Shown one piece after another: positions 8,091-15,820 of a stretch of 64,000 nt of DNA. Positions within the stretch are counted from its first letter, which is position 1. Every line of letters begins with the position of its first letter. Made by a program: the position numbers and the translations under genes. The stretch is from Bin5 sp963662575 (GTDB taxonomy: Bacteria > Chloroflexota > Anaerolineae > Caldilineales > Caldilineaceae), in contig OY759723.1 in NCBI GenBank assembly GCA_963662575.1, positions 2,232,001-2,296,000 of the forward strand, given 5' to 3'. Under the pieces are notes generated by a model that saw nothing but the letters and a program-made list of their open reading frames with translations, was not told where the DNA came from and made no database searches.

Positions 8091-8957
8091 GTGGCAACAA
8101 ACGGAGCAGCGAACGGAGTGTCGGCAGTTCGGCAAGACGCGCCAACCCCCGCCAATGACGAAAGCCCCACCCTCGCGGAACGTTTCTTCTTCGACAATAA
8201 TGGCTACCTTGTCCTCGAAGAGTTCCTGGACGCGGACCACGTCACTGCCTTGCTCCAAGCTCTCGACCGCGTGATCCAGCGGCGGCGCCAATTGCAGGAG
8301 CAGGGCCTGCCTCAAACCGGCATGACAAAGATCATGGGCGCAAAGAGCACCCGTATCTTCTACATACTGGATGACGATCCGCTGTTTCTCGAAATGCTCG
8401 ACTGGCCTGCTATCATGCCCTACGTGACCGGCCTGCTCAACACACGTCCGCATCACCATGCTTCTGATGCAATCCTCGAGAATGGCTGCGACCTGTTCGG
8501 GCGCAGCATGGGATGGCATATCGACGGCATCGACGAAGGATTCCGAAACCTCGGTCCCCACATTCCCCTGCTGCAACTCAAGATCGGCTACTATCTGAGC
8601 GACATGACACAGCCAGGCCAAGGCAATCTCTGTGTCGTGCCGGGCAGCCATAAGACGGCCTCCGCCCCTGATCGTGAAGATCTGCAGCGCTGGGGCACGT
8701 CCGCCGGCGTTACCGAGATCCGCGCGCCCGCAGGGACTGCCATCCTCTTCCACAATGCTCTCTGGCATTCGGCCGGCCCATTCAGCCGTGAGGATGGCCA
8801 GCGCAGTATGCTCTACTATGCCTACGAGCATCCCTGGATGATCGCTTCACAGGAACACTGGGGCTATACCAGCCAATTTTATAATTCCCTTTCCCCTGAT
8901 CGGCGCAAGCTGTTCCATGGTTTTCTGTTCGATCCGCCCGAGCAGCGCTGGGGTTAA
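8091..8957 (+). CDS. Phytanoyl-CoA dioxygenase (PhyH) family protein
   Basis: Fe(II)/2-oxoglutarate-dependent oxygenase of 288 residues. The metal triad is visible as GWHIDGID (HxD) in the middle and FHNALWHSAGPFSREDGQRSM near the C-terminus, where the distal His and an Arg for 2-oxoglutarate fall. PGQGNLCVVPGSHK is the usual strand between them. The start is GTG with AGGGGAGG about eight bases upstream. PhyH-like families are expanded in many marine and sponge-associated Chloroflexota, and a second member is cut by the left window edge; substrates are unknown. About 160 nt without features separate it from the cyclase gene. Confidence 0.88.
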   Translation: MATNGAANGVSAVRQDAPTPANDESPTLAERFFFDNNGYLVLEEFLDADHVTALLQALDRVIQRRRQLQEQGLPQTGMTKIMGAKSTRIFYILDDDPLFLEMLDWPAIMPYVTGLLNTRPHHHASDAILENGCDLFGRSMGWHIDGIDEGFRNLGPHIPLLQLKIGYYLSDMTQPGQGNLCVVPGSHKTASAPDREDLQRWGTSAGVTEIRAPAGTAILFHNALWHSAGPFSREDGQRSMLYYAYEHPWMIASQEHWGYTSQFYNSLSPDRRKLFHGFLFDPPEQRWG

Positions 8958-9211
8958 ACCGCGCCCATCGGCATCCCGGTTGCTTCACCACCCGATCGCG
9001 ATTGCCTGGAAACTGGACTCGCATACGTCTCTGCTGGTAGGATTGTTCCTCTTGACCCTGTCTACGGTTCTCTTGTGGGACGATGCTTCAACCGCGCGAA
9101 GTTCGATCCGGCCAGCTCGGGGATCGTGGGGTAGCTGTTCTGGACCGGGGCGCTCCACTGCATAGTCGCTTGCGTGCATCTGCCGCGTCAATGATCTGAT
9201 AAAGGAAAAAA

Positions 9212-10543
9212 ATGAAGATCCAATTTCCCTGCCGATTCTGGAAAATCAGCGCATTGGTTGGTGCAGTCCTTGTCTTCGCAGCCCTTGCCACCGCATGCAC
9301 GCCCAGCGCTCCTCCCACTTCTCCGCAACCAGACGGCAATGGCGCTGCTGCTTTCACTCCCACGCCCGCGCCAGTCAACACGCCTGCCGCGACTCAGACA
9401 AGCGCCGCCGAAGAGACTAACCCTCCAACAAGCACACCCGAATCTCAGCAGCCCCCGAGTTGGCCGGAAATAACCCTGGTCGAGACACATTCCGGACTGA
9501 GAAACCCTGTAGACTTGGCCAGCGCCAGGGACGGTTCCGGGCGGCTGTATGTGGTCGAGCAGATAGGGTTGGTTCAGGAGTTTACCGATGGCGTGCAGGG
9601 CCAGTCCCCGTTCATGGATATCCGCGATCGCGTGAGCTGCTGCGGTGAGAGAGGATTGCTGGGCATCGCCTTCCCACCGGACTTTGCCAGCAGTCGAGTA
9701 TTGTATGTCAACTATACGACCACAGCGCCCGGCGGTCTGCACACCCGCGTCTCCCGCTTCACCCTGCGCGATGATATCCACCAGGTGGATCCCGCATCGG
9801 AAACAATCCTTATGCAGTTTCCCCAACCCTGGCGCAACCACAACGGCGGCCAGGTCGCCTTTGGACCCGATGGCAACCTGTGGATTGGGACCGGCGACGG
9901 CGGCAGTGGCGGCGATCCCCAGGACAATGGGCAGAAGGGCCAGACGCTCCTGGGCAAACTCCTTCGCATCGATGTCACTTCCACCACAGATGCACCCTAC
10001 GCCATTCCTGGGGACAATCCCTTTGTCGGCAATGACGAGTTCCTGGATGAAATCTGGGCCTACGGTCTGCGCAACCCTTGGCGTTTTTCCTTCGACCGCG
10101 AAACCGGTGATCTCTACATCGCCGATGTGGGCCAGAATGCATGGGAAGAGGTGAACTTTCAACCCGCCACCAGCCCTGGCGGAGAAAACTACGGCTGGCG
10201 CATCACGGAAGGCCTTCACTGCTTCAATCCTTCAGTCGGCTGTTCCACCGCCGGTCAGACTCTGCCGGTGGCCGAGTACGACCGTGTCAACGGACTTTCC
10301 ATCACCGGCGGCTACGTTTACCGCGGGCAGGATCAGCCCTCCCTGCAGGGCATCTACTTCTATGCAGACTATGTTACCGGGCGCATATGGGGGCTGCGAA
10401 ACATGAACGGCCTGTGGGAAACCAAATTGCTCATGGATAGCGCCCACAGCGTCAGCAGTTTCGGTGAAGATGAAGCCGGCAATCTGTACCTACTTGATTA
10501 CAGCGGAACTATCCTGCAGATTCAGGCCGCGAACGCGAATTAG
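9212..10543 (+). CDS. PQQ-dependent sugar dehydrogenase-like lipoprotein (GSDH/YliI fold)
   Basis: Exported six-bladed beta-propeller, probably an aldose or sorbosone dehydrogenase using PQQ. A lipoprotein signal peptide ends in LATAC with lipid Cys29, followed by a long Pro/Thr/Ala linker (about 30-85). The propeller contains the family motifs ERGLLGIAFPPDF, WRNHNGGQVAFGPDGNLWIGTGDGG (catalytic His in RNHNGG), GQTLLGKLLRIDV and EIWAYGLRNPWRFSFD..GDLYIADVGQNAWEEVN. The 443-residue length is normal once the linker is counted. The start has AAGGAAAAAA upstream. Genes for PQQ synthesis are not in the window. Confidence 0.88.
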   Translation: MKIQFPCRFWKISALVGAVLVFAALATACTPSAPPTSPQPDGNGAAAFTPTPAPVNTPAATQTSAAEETNPPTSTPESQQPPSWPEITLVETHSGLRNPVDLASARDGSGRLYVVEQIGLVQEFTDGVQGQSPFMDIRDRVSCCGERGLLGIAFPPDFASSRVLYVNYTTTAPGGLHTRVSRFTLRDDIHQVDPASETILMQFPQPWRNHNGGQVAFGPDGNLWIGTGDGGSGGDPQDNGQKGQTLLGKLLRIDVTSTTDAPYAIPGDNPFVGNDEFLDEIWAYGLRNPWRFSFDRETGDLYIADVGQNAWEEVNFQPATSPGGENYGWRITEGLHCFNPSVGCSTAGQTLPVAEYDRVNGLSITGGYVYRGQDQPSLQGIYFYADYVTGRIWGLRNMNGLWETKLLMDSAHSVSSFGEDEAGNLYLLDYSGTILQIQAANAN

Positions 10544-10636
10544 AGTAATCAACCTGATGGCAAGAATGCGCGCAAACCACCCATACTATTCTTTAAGCAA
10601 CCCACTTGCAGCACTGCACCATCCTGAGGACCTCCC

Positions 10637-11791
10637 ATGGATTTCGATCTCATTGTCATAGGCGGCGGAATAGTCGGCGCAGCCGCAGCCTATCGCGCCG
10701 GGCAATTGGGCGCCAGCACGCTCCTATGCGATAGGCGTGACCCCGGCCGCGCCACCGATGCCGGCGCCGGTATCCTGGCTCCGGAGAGCAGCACCCGCGA
10801 CGGCCGCCTCTGGTACGATTTCGCGCTCGACGCAGTGCAGTACTATTCCGTGCTAATTGAAGATCTCACTGCCGACGGCGTGCCCGACGAGGAACTTTCC
10901 CAGGCCTACAGCCACTGTTCCAAGTTGACCGTCGCTGTCGACGACAATGAAGCGGCTGACTTGGCCGAAATGGAGCCGACAATCTACGCCCGCCAGGAGG
11001 AACGGCGCCCACCGCCCGCGCAGCATATCCGCCGCATCTCTACCGCCGAAGCCCGCAACGACTATTACCCTCTACTGGCCGACGCCAACGCGGTCTTGCT
11101 CCAGCCGGACGCCCGCCGCGTCGACGGCCGCCTGATGACCGCAGCCCTCGAGCGCGGCCTGCGCACTCGCGGCGTGCGCACAGTCGACGCCGACGTGTCA
11201 GCCCTGTTACTGGCGGATGGGCAAGTGCATGGTGTGCGCACCGCCGCAGCGGAAGAATATACGGCCCGCTCAGTTCTCATCGCCGGCGGCGCCTGGTCAG
11301 TTGCCTTCGGCAGCCAGCTGGATGTGCAGATTCCCGTTGCGCCCCAGCGCGGGCAGATCATCCATCTGCGCATCCACGGGCACGATAGCAGCGCCTGGTC
11401 TATCGTGAATGGCTTGAGCGGCTACTATCAAGTGCCCTGGCCCGATGGCCGCGTCGCGGTCGGCGCCACCCGCGAAACCGGCAGCGGCTATTCTCCCAAT
11501 GCCACCGTTGGCGGTATCCAGGAAGTTCTGCACCATGCCCTGCGCCTCGCCCCCGGTCTGCGCGACGCCGCCATCCATGAAATTCGCGTCGGCCTGCGTC
11601 CCTATACAACCGATCATCTGCCGCTGCTTGGAGCCGTTCCCGGGGCAAATGGCGTCTATCTTGCAACCGGCCACGGACCTACCGGTCTCACACTCGGCCC
11701 ATTCAGTGGCAAGCTTGTCGCCGAGCAAGCTCTCGATCAGCCGCTTACCTGGAATCTGGCTCCCTTCTCTGTAGATCGCATCATTCGTTGA
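10637..11791 (+). CDS. FAD-dependent amine oxidase/dehydrogenase (DAO family, glycine oxidase-like)
   Basis: Flavoprotein of 384 residues that should oxidise an amino acid or secondary amine. The dinucleotide motif is at the very N-terminus (DLIVIGGGIVGAAAAYRAGQLGA), followed by DAGAGILAPESS and the C-terminal family motif GLRPYTTDHLPLLGAVPGANGVYLATGHGPTGLTLGPFSGKLVAE. The layout fits glycine oxidase ThiO and D-amino-acid dehydrogenases; no thiamine genes are nearby, so a catabolic role is more likely. It lies 94 nt behind the sugar dehydrogenase on the same strand. Confidence 0.88.
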   Translation: MDFDLIVIGGGIVGAAAAYRAGQLGASTLLCDRRDPGRATDAGAGILAPESSTRDGRLWYDFALDAVQYYSVLIEDLTADGVPDEELSQAYSHCSKLTVAVDDNEAADLAEMEPTIYARQEERRPPPAQHIRRISTAEARNDYYPLLADANAVLLQPDARRVDGRLMTAALERGLRTRGVRTVDADVSALLLADGQVHGVRTAAAEEYTARSVLIAGGAWSVAFGSQLDVQIPVAPQRGQIIHLRIHGHDSSAWSIVNGLSGYYQVPWPDGRVAVGATRETGSGYSPNATVGGIQEVLHHALRLAPGLRDAAIHEIRVGLRPYTTDHLPLLGAVPGANGVYLATGHGPTGLTLGPFSGKLVAEQALDQPLTWNLAPFSVDRIIR

Positions 11792-12045
11792 GCCAATAGC
11801 GAAACGAACAGGCGTATGCGCGATTCGGCCGAAGGCGCCGTCGGCAGGTGGATGCAACCGTGCCTCCCCAGCGCCTGCGCTCGCGTACCGGCTTGAGAAG
11901 CCGGTTCCGTTCGACGCCGCCGCCAGCGTCAACCTGATTTCCACTGTGCCCGGCGCTTGCAGACAGCCCAGGTCATCGGTCCGCATCGTAACCATGGCTT
12001 TCCATTTAGCAACACAAAAAACTCATATCTGAACAAGGCTACCCA

Positions 12046-12810
12046 ATGGACGAAATCCCCCCCGCCATCGAGACTCTTGGAAACGACTATCTCACCAGCG
12101 ACGAGCCCGCTCACCGCGCCCGTACAGACTACACAATCAAAGAGATGCCGCAAGATCTGCGCCCCAGAGAACGGCTCGAATTTGTTGGCGCCGGCGCCCT
12201 TAGCGTCGCAGAACTCCTCGCAATTGTGCTGCGCACCGGCGGCCGCGGCGAAAACGTCATCCGCCAGTCTGAGCGGATACTGACCGAATTCAATGGCCTC
12301 ACCGGCCTGGCCCGTGCCAGTTTCGAGGAACTGACAGAGTCCCATGGTGTCGGCAAAGCCAAAGTCACGCAGATCAAGGCCGCCATTGAGTTGGGGCGCA
12401 GACTCCTGCTCGCCGCGCCGCAAGAGCGCGACAAAATCCAGAGCCCGACCGATGTCGCAAATCTGTTGATGTTGGAAATGGGTATGCTGGAGCGGGAACA
12501 GGTACGAGTCGTACTCCTGGACACAAAAAACCATGTCCAGCGCTCCCCGGTAGTCTATTCTGGCAGCCTTAACGCCGCCGTAATTCGTGTCGGTGAAATC
12601 TTTACAGAGGCCGTGCGAGCCAACAGCGCATCGCTCATCGTCGTCCACAATCATCCCAGCGGCGACCCCACACCCAGCCCCGAAGACGTGCAGGTGACAA
12701 AACAAATCGTCGCCGCGGGCAAGCTGCTACAAATCGATGTTCTCGATCACCTGATCATCACCCGCACAAAGTATGTCAGTTTGAAAGAACGAAGGTTGGG
12801 GTTTGAATGA
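12046..12810 (+). CDS. radC: RadC family JAB/MPN+ protein
   Basis: Member of the UPF0758 family, named for DNA repair although its biochemical role is unsettled. In 254 residues: the N-terminal UPF0758 segment (IKEMPQDLRPRERLEFVGAGALSVAELLAIVLRTG), a helix-hairpin-helix near 96-115 (LTESHGVGKAKVTQIKAAIELG), then the MPN+ metalloprotease-like domain with H201-N-H203-PSGD207 in HNHPSGDPTPSPED, whose metal ligands are complete. A 292-bp MITE inserted directly at the stop codon: the TGA is part of the 8-bp target duplication, so the protein is intact. Confidence 0.93.
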   Translation: MDEIPPAIETLGNDYLTSDEPAHRARTDYTIKEMPQDLRPRERLEFVGAGALSVAELLAIVLRTGGRGENVIRQSERILTEFNGLTGLARASFEELTESHGVGKAKVTQIKAAIELGRRLLLAAPQERDKIQSPTDVANLLMLEMGMLEREQVRVVLLDTKNHVQRSPVVYSGSLNAAVIRVGEIFTEAVRANSASLIVVHNHPSGDPTPSPEDVQVTKQIVAAGKLLQIDVLDHLIITRTKYVSLKERRLGFE

Positions 12811-12815
12811 TGGGG

Positions 12816-13107
12816 GTAACTACTCAGCCCATGCCACTGCTGACTCAGGCGTGGCAGGTGTTTGACTCACTCCTCGATACTCTCTCTTTGCATATGGGCG
12901 GTCGGGCCTTCGGCCCTCCCTTGTGCAGGGGCTCCGCCCCCGCAACGCCCCCGCCCAAAAACATGCCTCATCGACCGTTCGGCGTCATTCCAGCTGTGCG
13001 GCTCATCCAAAGTGGCGACCGACAGCAAATACACGATGAGAGAGCCTGAACCGCGGCGGGGATGAAGGGCTGGTCAAGACAGGCACTTCATACGGCTTAG
13101 TAGTTAC
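12816..13107. mobile_element. MITE copy A, 292 bp, with 14-bp terminal inverted repeats
   Basis: The left end is GTAACTACTCAGCC and the right end is GGCTTAGTAGTTAC, an inverted repeat with 13 of 14 bases matching. The element is flanked by the direct repeat TGATGGGG (12808-12815 and 13108-13115), an exact 8-bp target duplication. The interior holds the GC-rich hairpin core (12896-12957) and a tail containing TACACGATG and GCTGGTCAAGACAG. A second copy of identical length lies at 47988-48279. There is no credible gene inside. An 8-bp duplication is compatible with several IS families (for example ISL3, IS66, IS256); which one mobilises it is unknown. Confidence 0.85.
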
Positions 13108-13139
13108 TGATGGGGTTTGAACGATGGGCGCCGCCGCCA

Positions 13140-13937
13140 CTACGCCAGCGCGCTCACACTTAGCAGATAATCGGTCACCGCGCGCACTTCGCCGGCATTC
13201 AGCTGCTGATCTTTCTTTGTGCGCACATACTTCTTCAACTGATCGACTCGCAACACCGGCATCGAGGGATTCTCAAGCTCCAGTTGCGTCGCCGGATTGA
13301 TGAAAACGGCCGCGCTTTCGATCGGAATGTCGGCAGCGTTAACACGCAATTCTCCGCTGGACTCTCCCTCCTGAAGCAGTTCCAGGATTCTCCGTTCCGT
13401 ATCTTCTATCTCACGAACGGGGTTGCCCAGCCCTTCCCGGTTGAGAAACATCAGCATGCGGCCTAAACTGAACCGTTCCCGCCATTTATCCCCGTAAACG
13501 CGCACCGATCCTTTGTCGCTGCGCACAAGAAACACACGGACACCGAACGGTCCCACCAGTATGTAAGGCACTTCATCAAGACCCCACAGGAAAAGCGCAT
13601 ACTTGTCGTCAAACCCTTTCAGCCCGCTCTCGACAAGCTCGTCCGGCCGCGCGACTCTTTTGCTGCCTGGCCAGCGCCGCGGCGCAAAGCGGTTAATGTA
13701 ATAACTCCCTACATTGGAGGCGATAAAGCCCACCGCCAGCGCGCCAAAGCTCACAACTGTCCAGTACCGTTGGACAAACCCGGTCAAAGCGTTGGCTGCC
13801 GGTTCGTCCGGCGGAAACCAGTTAGGTGTGAAACTGGCAAGAAGGCCGACAAACAGAATCACCAACCCTCCCAGGGCGATTCGTCGCCCCCGCTGTTCTC
13901 TCGATTTTATCGCTGGCAGATTGCGGTACACTTTCAT
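13140..13937 (-). CDS. Membrane protein with a degenerate NERD-like domain
   Basis: Protein of 265 residues with two N-terminal membrane segments (ALGGLVILFVGLLASF and WTVVSFGALAVGFIASNVGSYYI) and a cytoplasmic C-terminal domain. DEVPYILVGPFGVRVFLVRSDKG and AAVFINPATQLELENPSMPVLRVDQLKKYV resemble the NERD (nuclease-related) fold, where the equivalents read DHVLVGPxGVFVIExKN and xVVFxxxxxLxxxxxxVPV. The expected E-x-K nuclease residues are not present (VFLVRSDKG), so nuclease activity is doubtful. It is immediately downstream of plsX on the same strand (30-nt gap). The domain assignment is tentative. Confidence 0.5.
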   Translation of the reverse strand: MKVYRNLPAIKSREQRGRRIALGGLVILFVGLLASFTPNWFPPDEPAANALTGFVQRYWTVVSFGALAVGFIASNVGSYYINRFAPRRWPGSKRVARPDELVESGLKGFDDKYALFLWGLDEVPYILVGPFGVRVFLVRSDKGSVRVYGDKWRERFSLGRMLMFLNREGLGNPVREIEDTERRILELLQEGESSGELRVNAADIPIESAAVFINPATQLELENPSMPVLRVDQLKKYVRTKKDQQLNAGEVRAVTDYLLSVSALA

Positions 13938-13967
13938 GAATTATTTTTTCTTCTGTGACCCGGCTGG

Positions 13968-14996
13968 CTATTGTTCGAGGGCTACCAGTTCATCTGGGCT
14001 GTCGATAACTTCGTTAACGCCTGACTTAATCTCCTCAATCAGGTGCGAATCGACCAACTGCTTGGCGTTTCGAATCGTGTGACGGATGGCGTTGGCGTCG
14101 CTTCTGCCGTGTCCCACAACCATCAGATTGGACAAGCCCAGCAGCACCGCGCCGCCGAACTCACTGTCATCGAGTCGCCGCGCCATCCTGCGCAGCGCGG
14201 AACGAACCAGCAAGCCGCCAATGCTGCTGATCGGCCCGGCGGTGATCTCATCCAACAGCACTCCCTGAAGAAGCTTGACAATGCCCTCGGCGCCCTTCAT
14301 AAAGACATTGCCCGTAAACCCGTCCGTAACCACCACATCAGCCATCCCACTGGTCACGTCCCGAGCTTCAATGTTGCCCATAAATCGGATTCCGGGCGTA
14401 TTCTCCAGCAGTGCAGTCGCCTCTAGAACCAGGTGATTGCCTTTGCCTTCCTCCTCACCATTGCTCAGAATGCGTACACCCGGATTACGCACGCCCATGA
14501 TGCGCCGCGAGTACACGCTTCCCATCACGCCGAACTGCTGCAACTGCTCCGGCTTGACTTCGGTATTGGCGCCCACATCCAATATCAGGCAGAATCCCCG
14601 CAAGGTGGGAAAAGGAACAATCAACGCCGGCCGCAAAATGCTCTGCATCCGTCCAAAGTGCAGAATACCGGCCGCCAACGCGCCGCCTGTGTTGCCAGCG
14701 GTCACTAAGGCATCGGCTTTGCCTTCCTTCACCAGCTTGCACGCTACAACTATCGAACTGTTCTTCTTGGTCCGTACCGCCTTTGCCGGTTTGTCGGACA
14801 TTTCGATCACTTCATATGCAGGGACAATCGGCAGGTCCAGCCGGTGAGTCAGATGTCTTCCCAGTTCCCGCTCTATCACGTCCGGCCGCCCGACCAGCGA
14901 GACGGTTACATCGTACTGGCGTGCTGCCAATATCGCGCCAGCTACGATTTCGCGTGGTGCATTGTCTCCGCCCATGACGTCCAGGGCAATATTCAT
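13968..14996 (-). CDS. plsX: Phosphate acyltransferase PlsX
   Basis: Converts acyl-ACP to acyl-phosphate, the first committed step of phosphatidic acid synthesis in most bacteria; peripheral membrane enzyme. The 342 residues match the family length. Typical segments are MNIALDVMGGDNAPREIVAGA at the start, SIVVACKLVKEGKADALVTAGNTGG, LDVGANTEVKPEQLQQFGVMGSVYS and VVTDGFTGNVFMKGAEG. The ribosome site GGAGGAATACCTGC-ATG is strong. The usual partners rpmF and fabH are absent here; the gene is divergent from the aldolase gene across about 125 bp. Confidence 0.95.
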   Translation of the reverse strand: MNIALDVMGGDNAPREIVAGAILAARQYDVTVSLVGRPDVIERELGRHLTHRLDLPIVPAYEVIEMSDKPAKAVRTKKNSSIVVACKLVKEGKADALVTAGNTGGALAAGILHFGRMQSILRPALIVPFPTLRGFCLILDVGANTEVKPEQLQQFGVMGSVYSRRIMGVRNPGVRILSNGEEEGKGNHLVLEATALLENTPGIRFMGNIEARDVTSGMADVVVTDGFTGNVFMKGAEGIVKLLQGVLLDEITAGPISSIGGLLVRSALRRMARRLDDSEFGGAVLLGLSNLMVVGHGRSDANAIRHTIRNAKQLVDSHLIEEIKSGVNEVIDSPDELVALEQ

Positions 14997-15121
14997 GCAG
15001 GTATTCCTCCAATCGGCGATATGGTCAATGCTATACTACTATAGGTTCGGAGCATTTGAGAAATTGCTCCAAAAGCAGAAGCTGTCCAAATGTCTTCTTT
15101 TTTCCAGGAGGGGTTGTACAT

Positions 15122-15802
15122 GTGCTACCGCTGCCAGACATGAGCGCGCCAAAAATCTACGGAATCGATGAGATGACCCGCAGGGTGCAGGACGACGGCC
15201 TCGTTGCTATCGTGCGCGGCGACTTTCCCGCCCACAAAGTCCTGGAGATCGGGGACGCACTGCTGGCCGCCCCGCTGCTTGTAATGGAAGTGACGCTCAA
15301 CACGCCCGGCGCACTGGAGTTGATCCAAATGCTGCGGGCGCGCTTCGGCCAAAATATGAGTATCGGCGCCGGAACCGTGCGGACCGTAGAACAGTTCGAT
15401 GCCGCCGCCGCCGCTGGCGCGCAGTTCACCGTCGCGCCCGGTCTGAATCCAGCCGTAGTGGCTCAGGCTCGCAAAGCTGACACCCTGCACATTCCCGGTG
15501 TCTATACCGCCACCGAAGCCGAGACAGCCCACGCCGCCGGCTCTCGTCTGCTTAAACTCTTTCCTGCCAATTTCGGCGGCCCTGCCTACCTCAAGGCCCT
15601 GCGCGCCCCGCTGGATGATATCCAGTTCGTGCCTACCGGCGGCATCGGCCCCGAAAACGCCGCCGACTGGGCCAAAGCCGGCGCCGCAGCCCTCGGCGTA
15701 GGCAGCGCCCTCGTCACCGGATCGCACCAGCCCATGTCCGACCTGATCGAACGGGCGCGTGCCTTACGCCAGGCATGGCAGGCCGGCGGCAACTGTTCGT
15801 AG
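15122..15802 (+). CDS. KDPG/KDPGal-type aldolase (Eda family)
   Basis: Class I aldolase that splits 2-keto-3-deoxy-6-phospho-sugar acids to pyruvate and glyceraldehyde-3-phosphate (Entner-Doudoroff-like routes). Signatures are VAIVRGD near the start, the catalytic Glu in MEVTLNTPGALE, GAGTVRT, the Schiff-base Lys in LLKLFPANFGGPAYLKAL and the phosphate motif VPTGGIGPENAADW. I choose GTG at 15122 (226 residues) because AGGAGGGG (15106-15113) is eight bases upstream; the ATG at 15140 lacks a ribosome site, and an upstream in-frame ATG at 15056 would place the ribosome site inside the gene. Whether it acts on gluconate or galactonate derivatives cannot be told. Confidence 0.88.
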   Translation: MLPLPDMSAPKIYGIDEMTRRVQDDGLVAIVRGDFPAHKVLEIGDALLAAPLLVMEVTLNTPGALELIQMLRARFGQNMSIGAGTVRTVEQFDAAAAAGAQFTVAPGLNPAVVAQARKADTLHIPGVYTATEAETAHAAGSRLLKLFPANFGGPAYLKALRAPLDDIQFVPTGGIGPENAADWAKAGAAALGVGSALVTGSHQPMSDLIERARALRQAWQAGGNCS

Positions 15803-15820
15803 CAGGTCCATAGTTGTCAT

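Noticed and set aside
12807..13065. Open frames reading GGRAFGPPLCRGSAPATPP in the hairpin elements (also near 48012 and 51392)
   Set aside because: They are translations of the GC-rich element core and recur in every copy; no start signals and no conservation beyond the DNA repeat.
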